Source: Rutstroemia sp. NJR-2017a BVV2
Taxonomy: Eukaryota; Ascomycota; Leotiomycetes; Helotiales; Rutstroemiaceae
NCBI GenBank assembly: GCA_002946415.1
Contig: NJPS01000055.1
Span: forward strand, 1 to 64,000
Direction of reading: 5' to 3'
Length of the DNA stretch: 64,000 bases
Below, piece by piece: positions 1-12,517 of the stretch. A program made the position numbers and the translations under genes. The notes below the pieces were generated by a model, which saw only the letters and a list, made by a program, of their open reading frames with translations, was not told the origin of the DNA and made no database searches. Numbering within the stretch: the first letter of the stretch is position 1; the number at the start of each line of letters is the position of its first letter.

Positions 1-2405
1 CCGAGTGACTATGAGCATGTGTCTGGTCACAATCCGAGGATGGTTCACATACTATAGAATACAGTCTTCGAGTTATTTTCGTAATCGAGTACCACTCTAC
101 ATTCCAGTATTCCAGCTATCTCCCACATTCGTTTTTCTCTTCCGTTGGAGTATGGAAGTTTCAACCCCGAGAGATCTCCCGAGCTCAGTATCCACATACG
201 GCACTTTCTTCACTTATATATCCCGCCTCCATACGTACTATGCTAAGCTATTCCCTACTCTACACGAGGGCCTCGTATTCCCTCCGGGTCCCACCCACTA
301 TTCTTCCGACTACTTCATACTTATTTCACTACATTACATCCGATGATCTAAGATACGATTCATCCAGTAGGAGACTTTGTACTAACCAACTTAGTCAATG
401 AGTAAACAAGCAAACATAATGGAAACTACCGCACTCTAGCTAAATGGCCTTGATACATGCATACTGACATACCCACCTGCCTGTTTTGTTGTATATACTT
501 TAACTTACCTGACATACATCTAGTCATCCCTGCCCTGCCCTGACGGTATTTTCTTCCCTTGTAATTTATGTACGTATTTATCGGCCCATTCCGTGGAGGT
601 ATGTGTCATCGGTGTGTTTTCAAGTTAGTCGATTTGCTTTTCTTTGAGAGGCTGGATAGGGATATGAGGGATATGGGGAATTTTATGGGTCGGTGTGTGA
701 ATGGGGCTGTGATGAGATGGGTAGGGATGGAGTGGTTATTGGGTTGAGTTGGGTTGAGTTGAGGTAGGAAGGAGAGTATTAGTATTGAGGGTTATTGTGT
801 AAAGTCCTGCTTAGATATTACATATATAGATATAGTAAGGAGTCTCATAGTCTCATCTACAAGTATAAGTCAACGAAGAGATAAAGAAAACAATTAGATT
901 CATATATATAAATATATACATATATATACAGAAACTCTACGAACCCTCAGAGAGTAACCTTAGGGTTTTTGAAAAAGTCCGTTCTTAATATGAGCTGAGT
1001 GACTCCTCTATTATGTTAACCTACTTCTGAGACTCACTGACAGCTCTTCGAAATACGAGATCTATTCATCAACAGCCACCCACAATCGAAGTCGAGGTCA
1101 TCCTGGCCTCGAAAAGATTCGCTTGTTCTATGATATCTGGGCTTAATGCTCTTGTGTGTTTGCGAATATATACCGCACATGTCCACCCATATCTCCCATC
1201 AACGAACTCCGAGAAGCAGTTATTCTTTTTCCACAAATTCATCACAGAAGATCCAGTTTGAGCACCCTATTTTTCTCGTCCTTCAGATAAGTAGGTGTTG
1301 AGTCCAACATGGAATGAAAGGAGTATTTCATTCGTAATGGTAATAGGCGAGTAAGTAAGTGAAAGTCCTGTAATGGATTAAGCTACACTATACACACAAG
1401 TTATCTGCGAGCAATCTCAATCCCAATACCCTACCTCAGGAGTAGTCTAACTACCCATTCTCCTTCTCCCAGTCAATCTCTCCAATCTAGTCACCCAGCA
1501 CTCCAGTCTAGCAAGCCAGCACTCCTTCTATTCCTCCCAAATAAAGAAACATCGCCTCCTCAAATGCATATAACCACCGCATGCAATCCCCCCTTCCTCT
1601 CCAGACGGTTGCTGGTAAGAACTTCCTTCACCCAAGTTCTTTCAGTCCTTCATCTCCATCCCATTATCTCATCCCATCCCACCCCATCCCATCCCATCCA
1701 TCAGCTTCAATGCCCCTTATCCCCTCCCCTTCCCACCCCCGCGGCATCCGCATCTTCGTTTACGAATCCGAAGCCTGCGCCCTATATGAAACACAGCGGG
1801 ACTTATGTGTCTGTTTACGGACTTGTCGTAGGAGGATACATCATACGCCGTTTATATACGAGCATGTGTTGCATATACTTATCAGTCAGATGGCGGGGGA
1901 GGGGGATATTAATACATGGTTTGCGGCGGCGAGGGGGGCGGCGTTGTTAGGGTGGGAGTGTGTATGGGTTGGGCGAGTGGGGGTGAGGAGAAGGGGAGGC
2001 GGGGGAGGGAAGTGCATGAGTTGGGGGGTTGGGGGTTGCGTTTTTGAGTTCGGCTGTGCTGGTGGAGCTGTTGTGGGAGGAGGACTTGCAGTGAGCCCTT
2101 TGGGGGGTGGGTTATTGAGTTTGGGTTTGGTGCTACCTCAGTGGGAGGGAGGGTTTCTTTTTTCTGCTTTTGGCCCTTTTCTCCTTCCTTCAACTTAACG
2201 AGTGTAGTGTGTTTGCTCATCTCCCCAAGGATTCCGTCGGTGTTATGACCCAGGTTATACGGCCTCAGACTCGTACGAGAACCACCCGTACTTGGATGGC
2301 CTAACCATCGTATCCAGATAATATAATGCTCTGAATATAATCTATTTGTAAGAAGAATACATAATATCAAAAGCTAACGTGGTTGGAAGTATAACCAAGA
2401 AACAT
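1..2405. other. Gene-poor stretch left of the HET gene
   Basis: I see no convincing gene here. The open frames are low-complexity C/T- or G-rich translations without a recognisable domain. The stretch holds an A/T alternating tract near 898-935, a 10-bp tandem repeat at 741-760, a CATCC-type microsatellite near 1660-1700, and the left copy of a diverged direct repeat (1421-1680, listed separately). Bases 1909-2200 are strongly G-rich on the plus strand. Confidence 0.6.
1421..1680 (+). repeat. Left copy of a diverged direct repeat flanking the HET gene
   Basis: This segment aligns by eye, with small indels, to 4938-5190 in the same orientation. Shared landmarks in the same order are CCCAATA, ACCTCAG, TCCCAGTCAATC (1467-1478 and 4993-5004), CCAGNACTCC, CGCCTC, CAAATNCATATAACC and TTTCCTTCAC-like runs. 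The HET gene lies between the copies. Divergence is substantial, so the duplication is old. Confidence 0.6.
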
Positions 2406-4469
2406 TCAACAGAAATCCATCCATGTCTGCGAATCACCATTTTGCTGCATATTGAAACCCTCGCCATACATAACCCCAGGGATATATATCTGTCCAATAA
2501 GCTCATAAAGCTTTGTTGTAACCGGTCGTGCAATTTGGGGGGTGCTAGTGCCTGGGAGGATAACTATATAATCTCCCAGTTCTATGTTATCTGGGCCAAG
2601 CCCAATATGGTTATTAGAAGTTTTAAAGACAAATCGGTCGTTGCATATAAGTTGTGTACAATCTGTGAAGTACGAGCATATTCGGATCACTTCTCTGAAA
2701 ACTATCCGATATTCGATCCAGTTATCTGTGAGGTTGAAAAGTTCGGAGTGGGCGCAGAGGGCATCAAATCCTAGATAAAAATCGCTATCACGTTCGCGAT
2801 AGAATTCTTGGAACGCATCAGGTATTTCCTCGCCAGGACAGAGAATAAGGGAGCAAATTTGTAGCACCAGTTGATCACCGCCGTGATGATTGTCAAATAC
2901 ATGCAGATCTGAAAGTTTTCTGTTGTCTGGGCCATCAAGAAAAGATACCAGCTTCTGTAATGCAGACAACGCAACTAGCCATTTATTGATTCCATCAGTG
3001 TCCAGAGCACTGCCATCTGGGGGCATTGGTGAGTTGACTACTCGATCGTGTATAATTCGATTGCGTTCTAGATCCTCTTCCGTGGGTCCAAGGTTACTAT
3101 ATCTGTTTATTCGACCAAGTACTTGGCAAGGTAGTCGCAGAATATCTGGACGCGGAAAGTTTTGTTGCGACAAGATCCAGGGAACTTGCCCGCCTGCTCG
3201 AAAGTCCGGCGTTGCTTGAACTATTTTATGAGGACCCATGTTAATCTTAATAGCATAAAAAGCGTTCTGGACTTTGCGAATAATATTCAGTTCTTGAATC
3301 CGGGGATGGTTTGCGACCCAAGAGGGACTGCCAGAGGCCCAAGGACATTCACTGACATTTAAAGGTTCAAGTCGAAAACCAAGGCGAAGGAAATTGTTCC
3401 GCATAATATCCGCTAAGTACTCCTGGAGAGTTTTTGAGTAATTAAGATCTATCTTTTGGTCGTCAACTGTCAATGCGGACAAGGCGAAAATTCTGTCTTG
3501 GGGAACAGTCGCATCCATAGATCCGGAGCCCCTCAGTAGGTCTAGTAAGTCGCTTTTAGTTTTCCTACGGGATTCAATGGAGTCGAGAATCCATCGAAGT
3601 ATTGGTGCATTGATCGATGACCCCATAAAGTCGTTTAACCATGGTAGTACTGCTTGGGGTAAAGGTACTAGCGCCGAAACAACTACAACGAACCTCAATA
3701 ACGCACACAGGCACACTAGAGGCCCCTTTCGGGTACCACAGAGTAGATAAGATGCACGTGCGGTTGCAAGTTCTTGTAAAATCCACACTCTCCTCCAATA
3801 AGGGCGTGAAAAAAATGCGGACCAGGCTTCTATGGACAACTGATGCTCAGCGTGCCCCCAGCCAATGTCATCCCAGCAATCTGGGATCCTCGGCCTCCCT
3901 GTTCCCTCGGGGTCCGTGAGAACATTTATCTCGCTCAGTGTTAACATGGCTGCCTTATGGGAACTCAACTCCCCTGCTGCAAGTAGATCGTCTACCATGT
4001 CCAGAGGATATGGAACCTTGGTCATATTTCGCAAGACGATACCACCGACCCTCGATACTTCATCCAGAACTTCTCCCGAGGAATCTGCTTCCGGACCAAG
4101 CCAAGCCAGCACAACAGTTGCCTCCCCATAGATCCTGTCCATCATTTGTACTTGATGCATCTTCTCAACCTCGTTCTTCTGGTTGATGCAAAGTGCGTCT
4201 GCCCACAAGAACTCCACGTCATCTTCGCCTTCAATCCGTTGAAAGGCTTCACCAAGGTTTTGATTTACGAGGATCTCAACGCCATCAACCACAATGGGGT
4301 AGACTGAAGTTGGATTCCCCCAGACGTAGGACAGGCAGTGGTATTGTGGGTGTTCGTCCATAAAAACACAGCTCAAAGATATTTCCATAGGTGTTTTGTT
4401 ATTCCGGAGGAAGCGAATTAGTCGGATCTCATGTTTCGATCGGTCGAGTGTATTATACTGGAGTGACAT
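2406..4469 (-). CDS. HET-domain (heterokaryon incompatibility-type) protein
   Basis: Single-exon gene for 687 residues starting at the ATG at 4469-4467. Residues about 40-190 carry the HET signature: LSYVWG near residue 48, FLWADALCINQ near residue 88, then MDRIYGEATVVLAWLG. In known members such as HET-E, HET-6 and TOL, this domain triggers the cell-death response to fusion with genetically different hyphae; many paralogues have no known partner. The remaining 500 residues show no NACHT, WD40 or ankyrin repeat that I can recognise. No intron is needed and no break is seen. The gene stands alone between two diverged direct repeats in a gene-poor stretch, which fits the patchy distribution and high turnover of HET genes. 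The family call is firm; a role in allorecognition is not shown by the sequence. Confidence 0.9.
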   Translation of the reverse strand: MSLQYNTLDRSKHEIRLIRFLRNNKTPMEISLSCVFMDEHPQYHCLSYVWGNPTSVYPIVVDGVEILVNQNLGEAFQRIEGEDDVEFLWADALCINQKNEVEKMHQVQMMDRIYGEATVVLAWLGPEADSSGEVLDEVSRVGGIVLRNMTKVPYPLDMVDDLLAAGELSSHKAAMLTLSEINVLTDPEGTGRPRIPDCWDDIGWGHAEHQLSIEAWSAFFSRPYWRRVWILQELATARASYLLCGTRKGPLVCLCALLRFVVVVSALVPLPQAVLPWLNDFMGSSINAPILRWILDSIESRRKTKSDLLDLLRGSGSMDATVPQDRIFALSALTVDDQKIDLNYSKTLQEYLADIMRNNFLRLGFRLEPLNVSECPWASGSPSWVANHPRIQELNIIRKVQNAFYAIKINMGPHKIVQATPDFRAGGQVPWILSQQNFPRPDILRLPCQVLGRINRYSNLGPTEEDLERNRIIHDRVVNSPMPPDGSALDTDGINKWLVALSALQKLVSFLDGPDNRKLSDLHVFDNHHGGDQLVLQICSLILCPGEEIPDAFQEFYRERDSDFYLGFDALCAHSELFNLTDNWIEYRIVFREVIRICSYFTDCTQLICNDRFVFKTSNNHIGLGPDNIELGDYIVILPGTSTPQIARPVTTKLYELIGQIYIPGVMYGEGFNMQQNGDSQTWMDFC

Positions 4470-6166
4470 TGCTAGCTAGATAGTCGGAGGACCAGAAGCC
4501 TCGGCGGAATGTGACGGTGATACTCGGGCTCTGCTTTTTGAGGATGTGCAGAAGCATAAATATCTGAATCAGAGAGCGGAGCAGAGAACCTCTTCAGAAA
4601 GATCGAGCTGCTTTGAAATAAGATATCAGTCGGGAAATGCTGTTTCTTCGTCTGTGGGCACAGTATCTTTCGTTGGCGACTTTCCTACTCGATATGGTAT
4701 CCGTAAGGCTTTCAATTACAAGTCGCCGTGTCGACCAAAATCCTAAATAATCGTTTTGTTGTTGAATCTGGTGTGAAATAGGGTGCGTCGAGGGGATACG
4801 AGTCGTTCAATCGTTGCGACTACTAGAAGTCGAAAGAGTGATCGTTCGATCAAAAGGCTTGAAGACTGTCGAAAATCTGAGGGTGCGGGGAAGCGGAGGC
4901 TGCTCGACCAACGAGCGAGTATTTGAAAGCGTGACAGTCCCAATAGTGTAACCTCAGAAAAGAGTCAGACTACCTCCCCTCCTCTCCCCTCCTCCCAGTC
5001 AATCAATCTAATCTCTCCCGCCCCGCCATCCAGCCAGTACTCCGTCCCCCAGAACCAAGAACCCCGCCTCCCCCAAATACATATAACCCATATATCCCAC
5101 GCTCTTCCGCCCCCAAGCGATGCTCGCGAGTATTTCCTTCACTTCATCCAAGGACTTTCAACTCCTATCCAATCCCATCCCTACCATCTCCTGACCCCAG
5201 ACAGTCAGTGAATCGAATATGTATATAAAACCATCCAGCTAGGTCATATCATAACCTAATCGATAGCATATGATATGATATTGATATTTGCTCCCTTCGT
5301 CCCTCATTTGCATAACTGACGTATCTAAAACGTCGAACATGCTGAATGCAGTTCTATTTCTCGCTCTCTAGCTCTTTGCTTCTTTCTTCCCCTTTCTGTC
5401 CTGGGTATATGTATCTGATGTATGTATGTCCATAAGCTCTGCCTACTCTACCCTGGGCTCGGCTCATATGAAGGATGAAAGAAAAGACAAGACAAGAATG
5501 ACGGTGAGATAAATGACCATGATCATGCTCATGCTTGGCTCACCTACACGCACCACTCACTCCCTCCCAGGAGTAGATAGATAACTGCACAAAAGCAAAT
5601 GTATTTACTTACTTCCTCTCCCAAACATCTCCACATCACAGTTCACACAACTCTATTACAGCAAACACCCTCCCATAATAATCAAAAGATTTCATTTCTT
5701 CATCTAGCTATATCCGTTTATAAACATACCTATCTGTCTTTCTTTCCTTCTTTCTTTCCCTTCGTCTATCTATCAGCCACTCGATCTATCTATCTTTCTT
5801 TCTAGACAAGATATTCTAAGATGAAGAACACCAATTGCAGATAAGTGCCACCTGCCGCCATCTACCGTACCTGGTTTCGATATTTTTCTTCCTCTTTCTC
5901 TTTGCCATCTTCCTTGAATACCTTTATATTCCACCCATCCCATCCACCCCAACCCACTCCACCCTATTCTTTCCCCTCCACTTTGGTTTCTCTTTTTCGT
6001 GTCCTACCCCACCTACTTCCCTACCCACCAACCAAGCAACCGAATTACCAGCCAATGTCAACCACAGTGTCCAGCGCAGTCCAAGCCGAACACCATCCAC
6101 CAATTCATTTAATCATTAAAATTCACCAGCAAGCCACTGCAATTCTCATCTTCCACCCCCTCTCCT
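4470..6166. other. Intergenic region between HET and AGC genes
   Basis: No gene is supported. It contains the right copy of the direct repeat (4938-5190), C/T-rich tracts near 4975-5100, and TCTTTC/ATCTATC microsatellite-like runs near 5730-5800. Short open frames at 5599-6201 are simple-sequence translations. Confidence 0.6.
4938..5190 (+). repeat. Right copy of the diverged direct repeat flanking the HET gene
   Basis: Same-orientation partner of 1421-1680. The best stretch includes TCCCAGTCAATC followed by CCAGTACTCC and CGCCTCCCCCAAATACATA. The copies are separated by about 3.5 kb that includes the whole HET gene. Confidence 0.6.
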
Positions 6167-8438
6167 CTAAGAGCTTGACCCCGAACCGCCCACCAATCTA
6201 GGCAACGCCTGCCACTTCTCCTTCCCGGGTACCTTCACCCTCCCAAACTCCTCATCCAAATCCAGGATAATCTTCAACGCATTCCTGCTCCTCAGGTAGC
6301 TCAAAGGACCCTCCTGACCCGGAAGAACACCCTTCGCAGCTTCACCCACACCAACATGCATCTTCTCATCTCCGCCATGACCCTTGCCCGGCATGGGGAG
6401 AAGACCCTGAAGGACTTCGTACGCCGCCAGCGTGAAACCGAACTGCGGACTGCTTCTAAGGATTCTGGCCGGACCACCTTTGAAGAAGGCCTTGAATCCT
6501 TCCTCCTTGAAGATGGTTTTCGCAGCATGGCCCAAGCCCGTGTAACTGCTTTCGCCCTTGCGCGCCTCGACCTGTAGACGCGTTTTGATAACATCGCAGG
6601 GAGTGGTGAGATACGCAGCGGGCATACCGGCAATAGCACCCGCAGTCAAGAGTTGTAGGATACCCAATTTCTTAGTCTGTGATTCGCCAAAGTAGTCGCG
6701 TTTGAGATGATTGTATGTAGGGAAGTAGATAGCTGAGAATGGGACGTCGCGGAGAAGACAAGCCGAGGCTCCTTTGTAGAGACCGACGAGACCTAAGTTG
6801 CGGACGATCCAGATGGCAGAACGTCTGGGTGTGCCTTCAACGGTCCTTGCGACTTCACCTTGTACTTGTAGTCGAATCTTGACGATTTCGAGAGGGTTCG
6901 TGAAGATCTGTTTGGCAGTGTTAGTAGAAGGAAAAAGCATCGGCAAATATAATCTAAGGGAAAACTTACAACTTGACAAGCACCCGCAGTACCACCGGCA
7001 AGAATTTCATGCTTTAAAGCAATCTTTCCATCCTTGCTTGAGAAGTGACCGCGGACGAGATCATTGACGGTCAACTTAATAGCCTTCTCGGGAGCCACAC
7101 CCACCAGTTGCGGCAAGACACCAGAGTATAACCCTGTGAAACCTTCGTTCTTGACGACCTTCTTTGCACAATCCCAAGAGTTCTTGTAGAGCATTTCTCC
7201 CACACGAGAAGATCGCTGATTCTGCATGCGCGTCTTGACAAGATCGATAGGGTAAACCATGAACGCTCCGAATGCTCCTGCTAAACTTCCCAAGGCGAAA
7301 TGGTGTACAGATTCGAGGATGCTGAAGAGCACACTACCACCAACAGCCTTAGCTTGACTTCCACCGTTTCCGCTCTTCTGGTAGGCATTGTAAGATGAGT
7401 TGCGCCATGATGCATCCAGGACCTTTGCGAAATCGGAGAGTCCGAGTCTACCGGAAGGGTTGTCGAGACTAGCGAAATGGAACAAGATGTCCGCTTCCAT
7501 AGGTGTGAATAGAGAGAATCTTGTGATCCTTGCAGCTTCATTCAAGAAGTCTGTCCTTGTAATCTTGCCATCAGTGCTCTCAGCGGTAGCTTGTCGAATG
7601 ATTATCTCGACCAAGTCCATCTCCCTAATCATATTTTGGAAAGCCCGGACATTAGCGTATGAGATTTTACTTCCGGCGGAGATGTTGCAGAGAGTATGGA
7701 GGTTTTCAAGGAGGTGATCAGAGAGCTTGTGTCTGGCGGTTTCGAGAATGATGCGCTGGAAGTCTTCGGGTTCAATGTATCCATCACCGTCCTTGTCGAA
7801 GTGGTGGAAAGCCTGGCGTATTCTCTCTCCTTGCAGACCACGGAGCATCTGCGAAAATTGGGGATACGTCAAGTCATGTCTTCTTTTCTTTCCTCCACTA
7901 TACAATGTGGCCCATTCACAGTTCCAATCAAAAGGTATGCTATCCGGTCCCTTGTTCATTTCATACAACTTCTTCAAATCATCGTACTTGACGATACCCG
8001 TCCGGTCGACATCGAAGAGGCGGAAGGCAATCTCGTACTCAGCATCGGGCTTCGCGAGAAGGTTCTCAAAAGTGCCCCAATCCTGCATGCTGATCTTTCC
8101 AGTATTCCTTCGATCCGCTACACGGAAGAGAATCGCATATTGTTCGCGTTTGATCTTGTGCTACAAAAGGCAGATCAGCGTTAGTTGTGAGATTTGGGGA
8201 CAGCGGGAAAGGTGAGCGGATGTGAATTATTATGGCCACCTACATAGTCCTCATCTCTAGGCGCGATGGCGTTGACAAACTCCTCCTCGCCCATGAACAG
8301 CTCTCCGGACTCGGCATCTTTTTGCGCATTCTTTTCAAAGGTAGCTTTTGATTGTGCAGACAATTGGATGTCTCCCGCTACCTCCGAGCCCAATAATGAC
8401 TCCTTCACAAGCTCCTTCGCCGTCGTAAGATCTGTCAT
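6167..8438 (-). CDS. Mitochondrial aspartate/glutamate carrier with EF-hands
   Basis: Three exons (8438-8244, 8160-6970, 6907-6167) encode 708 residues, the usual length for this family. The product exchanges aspartate for glutamate plus H+ across the inner mitochondrial membrane and feeds the malate-aspartate shuttle. The N-terminal half has EF-hands, including a canonical loop [12 protein letters not shown], which senses Ca2+ outside the inner membrane. The C-terminal half has three mitochondrial-carrier repeats marked by [20 protein letters not shown] and [10 protein letters not shown]. Introns are 83 nt (8161-8243, donor GTAGGT) and 62 nt (6908-6969, donor GTAAGT); both joins keep the frame and conserved sequence. 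The frame is open to 8495, but that extension begins at TTG, so the ATG at 8438 ([10 protein letters not shown]) is the start. Its neighbour on the same strand is unrelated. Confidence 0.93.
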
Positions 8439-10116
8439 CTTGAAAAGATTGAATCCGCCAGTCTCTCGAAAAGATTCAGGGCTAACAAAGTCCAAAGAAT
8501 GGATGAATGGAAGGTCTTCGCAGAGTCGCCGAGGATAACGGGGAAGATCTGCAAGATTGCCGGAGTTTTGTTGGTCAACCGAAGGAGGAAAGGGTTTGTC
8601 TGACGGTCAAGGGTCCAAAATTAAAATTTCTGAAGCTCTCCCGAAATACACCAAGGCGGGATTTTATCGATCAATTGAGAACGAGCACACCTTCTATTTT
8701 AAAATCAGGGGAGACAAAGAAATAAACAAAAGTTGTCAGACAACGTCCAGCTTATTTTTAGTGGTATATGATTCACGCTGGGGAAAGGGGAACGGAAGAG
8801 AGTAGAAACGTCCTAAAATCGTGACTTTCGTGAATTTTTTCTCGCAATTGTCTTTGCGCAGTGGAGTCGGATGGAATTGTGTGGAGCTGACTGAGAAGAA
8901 AATTACTAAGGAAGTCAGCGGGACAGCCTCGGGAATAATTACTTGCCGAGACGTGGGACATAAGGATCGCTCGACGGGCCAATGACCGACGACTCTTCCC
9001 CCTTCAACCGGAAAACGACGTGGTGCTCGGATGGGGTTTGTCCTATCCGACAAGCGCATGGATGCTGTTGGATGGGATAATGTCTCCATTTTGAGCACAG
9101 TCTCTCTCCGTCGTTAAGGTTATTTGAGAACACCTAAAGGGCTAAGCGAACAGATTGAGGGGGAACCAAGCATTGGAGTTAGAATTAGGTTTCTCGGAGG
9201 CAGAAATCGGACGAACCTCTGCCAGACATCGGGTTACAATTGAATTATTCACTTTGCTTCTATCATATGGGGTAAAAGGCCTAAGTAATGGGTATCGAGA
9301 GGTGAAGGTAGACATTATTCATATGTATTGACGGTCATGAATGAGTACTTCAACATGTTATATTCCTCACTGAATAGAAGTAGTCCTATCACTATCAAAT
9401 GATATGTATCACTCCACTTTTTGGTATCTTAGGTACAATGCACGCAAACTGCAAGAAAGAAAACATCCTCCGAATTGATAAAGAGGAAAAAGTAGAGGAA
9501 GCGCAAAAACCAAACAATATGTCGCCACCCTGCCATTAACTCCCCATATCAATAAGGTATCCATAGTAGGCCGCCGCCCATCCATCCGTCCATCCATCCC
9601 ACCATTGATCCAGCCCAGCCCCGGCCCTCCGATGACCACAGTTTTTTTGGTATCTCTATTGCACTCCACCCTTAAAGTGGTAAGTTCCCGACGCAAAAGC
9701 AAAGTCATGTATCTCATCAGATCATGAAAGTCGTAATGTCAGCGACAATGACAACCATACCAACGGTACCGTTAGAATGGTTAAGATCAATGAGCAAAGT
9801 GTCTTCTACTAAGAAGAAAGCGAAAAAAAGAAAGGCACGCAGCTAGAAGCGAAAAAGAAAAGCCGAAAGAGCCATCGATTATGTGAAGGAGGGATAATGG
9901 CAGCAAAGTAGAATCCCTTTGTGCAACGCCGCCAACGCCACTGTGAAGAAAGATGGTCTAATCAAGTAAAGGTTGGTGTAAAAGTGAATCCAGATAAGTC
10001 GTTCGGTCAAGATGCCAAAGGAATGGTTAATGGCCTAGATCGTCATAACTGGTCCAATAAAATACAAAGAATCGAATACGGTGTGGTGTAACGGTAAATC
10101 GTCTGCGATAGAGGGC
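8439..10116. other. Intergenic region, AGC promoter and cyclin 3' flank
   Basis: No gene is supported. It holds the AGC promoter (minus strand) and the cyclin downstream region. A CATCC/GTCC simple repeat lies near 9580-9600. Frames at 8736-9133 and 9409-9717 show no domain and no conserved look. Confidence 0.5.
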
Positions 10117-12517
10117 TTAACCTCGAGCCTGGATCATTCTCTGAGAGTTCTCCTCGATAGAAAGTCTGGGATCGAACCCAATTGATGAATATGCTGTATC
10201 GTTTATCGGGTTGTTTACAACAGACGATCGACGGCGAGTTCCAGGAAGAGAGAATCCTTTGGTCATTTGGTCCTCAACGTAGGTGGAGGCTCGCTTGTAC
10301 CTGCGGTCGGAATATTTATCGAAGACAGCGGCATGATGTTTGCGAGCGTTTTCGCAGCATTCCATGATCAATGCTACCAATGGCTTCAATTGAAGCCACG
10401 TATATCCAGAATAATAAACATGAGCTGGTGACTGTAAAAATTATTAGTACTTATTCCACACAACAAACATAAGGCTACATACCCAATCGCCCTTGTTGAG
10501 CATAAGTCTAGCAAATGCATGAGCAGCAGCTGCGATGAAGCTTGGCGGGCTGCCAACGAAGCGCTCATCCATGATGGTTACTTCCAAGAAGTATTTAGCC
10601 AATGTTCGAGTCTCCAAATCGTAGTCGTCAGCCTTGCTGATGCGACGGAGGAAGCTCATAGGGCCAGGCCAGCCCAGCTCAAACTGTAACATGCTGAGCA
10701 TGAAGCGTTCAGCCTTGAGAATTTCATCTGCCGTGTAACCGCCATCAACCATGTAGACAATTTCACCAATTGAAGGGCAATTGATCTCTTCATACTTGGC
10801 AGCGACAAAGATGGCAGTAGCACCAACCAATTGAAGTTTGCCGAGCGACACCACCTTTTTGGAGAGGAAGCGATCGATGTAATTGACGCATAGGAAAAGA
10901 GTTTCGGGCAGGAGAGAGAATCGGTGGTGGACTTGGATCAGCCAATCCATTAGGACGGATCGCATAGACCATTGAATCTCGGCTTGCGTATCCATGTAAT
11001 GAGGATCAGGAAGGAGCTTGTTCTGTGAGATGGATTCATTGGTCAGCAATGGTTGGAGGTGATAAACAAAGCAGGGATGGAAGGTAAATAAATGGTCGCC
11101 CGAATGGCCAACAACATGCGCCATGGACACGCGTCGCGTGAGCAGCAACATGAAAAACAAAATCACTAACCTCAAGTTCTCGCATGTAGGAGAAAATCTC
11201 GTCGCCATATTCAGCGACCATGCTTGTATCCCACATCTCATCCTCGATATCTTCCGGAGTGCGCGATGATTCAACAAGGATCTTGGCCTCATCAAGTTCT
11301 TTCTTGATCTTGTTGGTGACCTTGGGTAAGATAACGGTAGTTGCACCACCCGTAGTATTTTCACCTCGTGATCGATATGAGTGTGCAGTTGTGTAGCCTT
11401 GTTCATCGTAAACTTCCGCTGAATCCTCTTCCCAATATTCTTCTGGTTCAGCGGATTGCGCTGGTAATATTGGTTGGGCCTTCTGCTGTTCGGCGAAAGC
11501 CTGTTTTGCTTGCTCCTCTTCTGCTATACCTCGCGCATGTGCTTCATTGACAAGCTCGGTCAGAGGTAAGGCCTGCTGAGATGCATCGTGATAGATAGTG
11601 TTGTCCACAGTGCTGGGCTTCGCTCTGGCGTGAGACTGTTCATCCTTGTTCACTTGCTTGTTCTCCGTTGACCGTAGCACAGGTTGTTCGGATTTGATTT
11701 CAGGTTGACTCTTCGCTTGTCTCGGGACGTGAGTTTGAGTGGTAGATGCGGTGGATGTGCTGGGCTTAGAAGACGATGGCTGAATAGCCTCTGCTGCGGC
11801 GTCCTTATAGATAGCGGGTGCCTTCTTCGTCAGAGTGCGTTTGTTTTGTACAACCTGCGCAGGTTTCGGGAGAGGAGCAGCAGGTGCTGGTTCGGTGGGA
11901 TGCAGAGCCTGTTTCGATCCATTGATATTGAGAGGTCGTTGTGCTGGTCGGAGTAGAGCAGCTGATTTGTCCTGGGTAGCGACAGGCTTGACAAGTTCAT
12001 GATGAATTGGTTTTCCAGCAATGGCAGAGTCATCATGAGTGGTGTTCAAAGCCTTTGCGGTGTTGCTCACGTCGCCAAACGCTGTTCTCTTTGCAGCTGC
12101 TTTAAGTCCTCCCGTAGCCAACATGTTGGATAATGTACCGGTTGACTTGTGTTTGTGTAGGGTTGATTTTTGTTTGTTGGTTAAAGGAGCAATGTTCTCA
12201 TCGCCTTGATTTCGATTGGATCGAAGAGGTCTTTGGGGCTATTGAAACATATAGTGTCAGGATCTTTGTTCTGCAATTGTATGAAAACTAATTTGAAACT
12301 GGAAATGAGGTTGACAGAGTGATGATGTGGAATGTAGAGGGATTGAAATGATTTTCTTCCATGAAGTTGTACGAACGTGGAATGGGTGAAATTTGGGACA
12401 GAGTCGTGAAAGAATGCTCCTCCCTCAATCCGCGAACAGGGAGGGAAAGCGCGAACAGGAGGGGAGAAAAGGGAGGGAGGTATGACAGGAAGGAAAGCAA
12501 CTTACTCGGGCGTCCAT
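10117..12517 (-). CDS. G2/M B-type cyclin
   Basis: Four exons (12517-12506, 12238-11171, 11022-10484 less one base, i.e. ending at 10483, and 10431-10117) give 644 residues. Introns are 267, 148 and 51 nt. The protein would bind and activate the Cdk1 kinase at the G2/M transition. The cyclin box follows exon 3: MRSVLMDWLIQVHHRF, then ETLFLCVNYIDRFLS and KYEEI. The C-terminal cyclin fold ends with LIMECCENARKHHAAVFDKY. Residues 55-63 (RTAFGDVSN) form a destruction-box-like motif for APC/C degradation, and the N-terminal third is long and low-complexity, as in fungal NIME/Clb cyclins. The first exon is only 12 nt (MDAR), placed because the frame upstream of the later Met at 12124 stays open and reads conserved-looking sequence (QRPLRSNRNQGDENIAPL) back to an acceptor. 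If exon 1 is wrong, the start moves but the family call does not. Confidence 0.9.

Noticed and set aside
1909..2370. 153-codon minus-strand frame before the HET gene
   Set aside because: Low-complexity Pro/Ser/Thr translation of a G-rich tract with no domain.
8439..8495. N-terminal extension of the aspartate/glutamate carrier
   Set aside because: The extension starts with TTG, and the ATG at 8438 gives the expected N-terminus.
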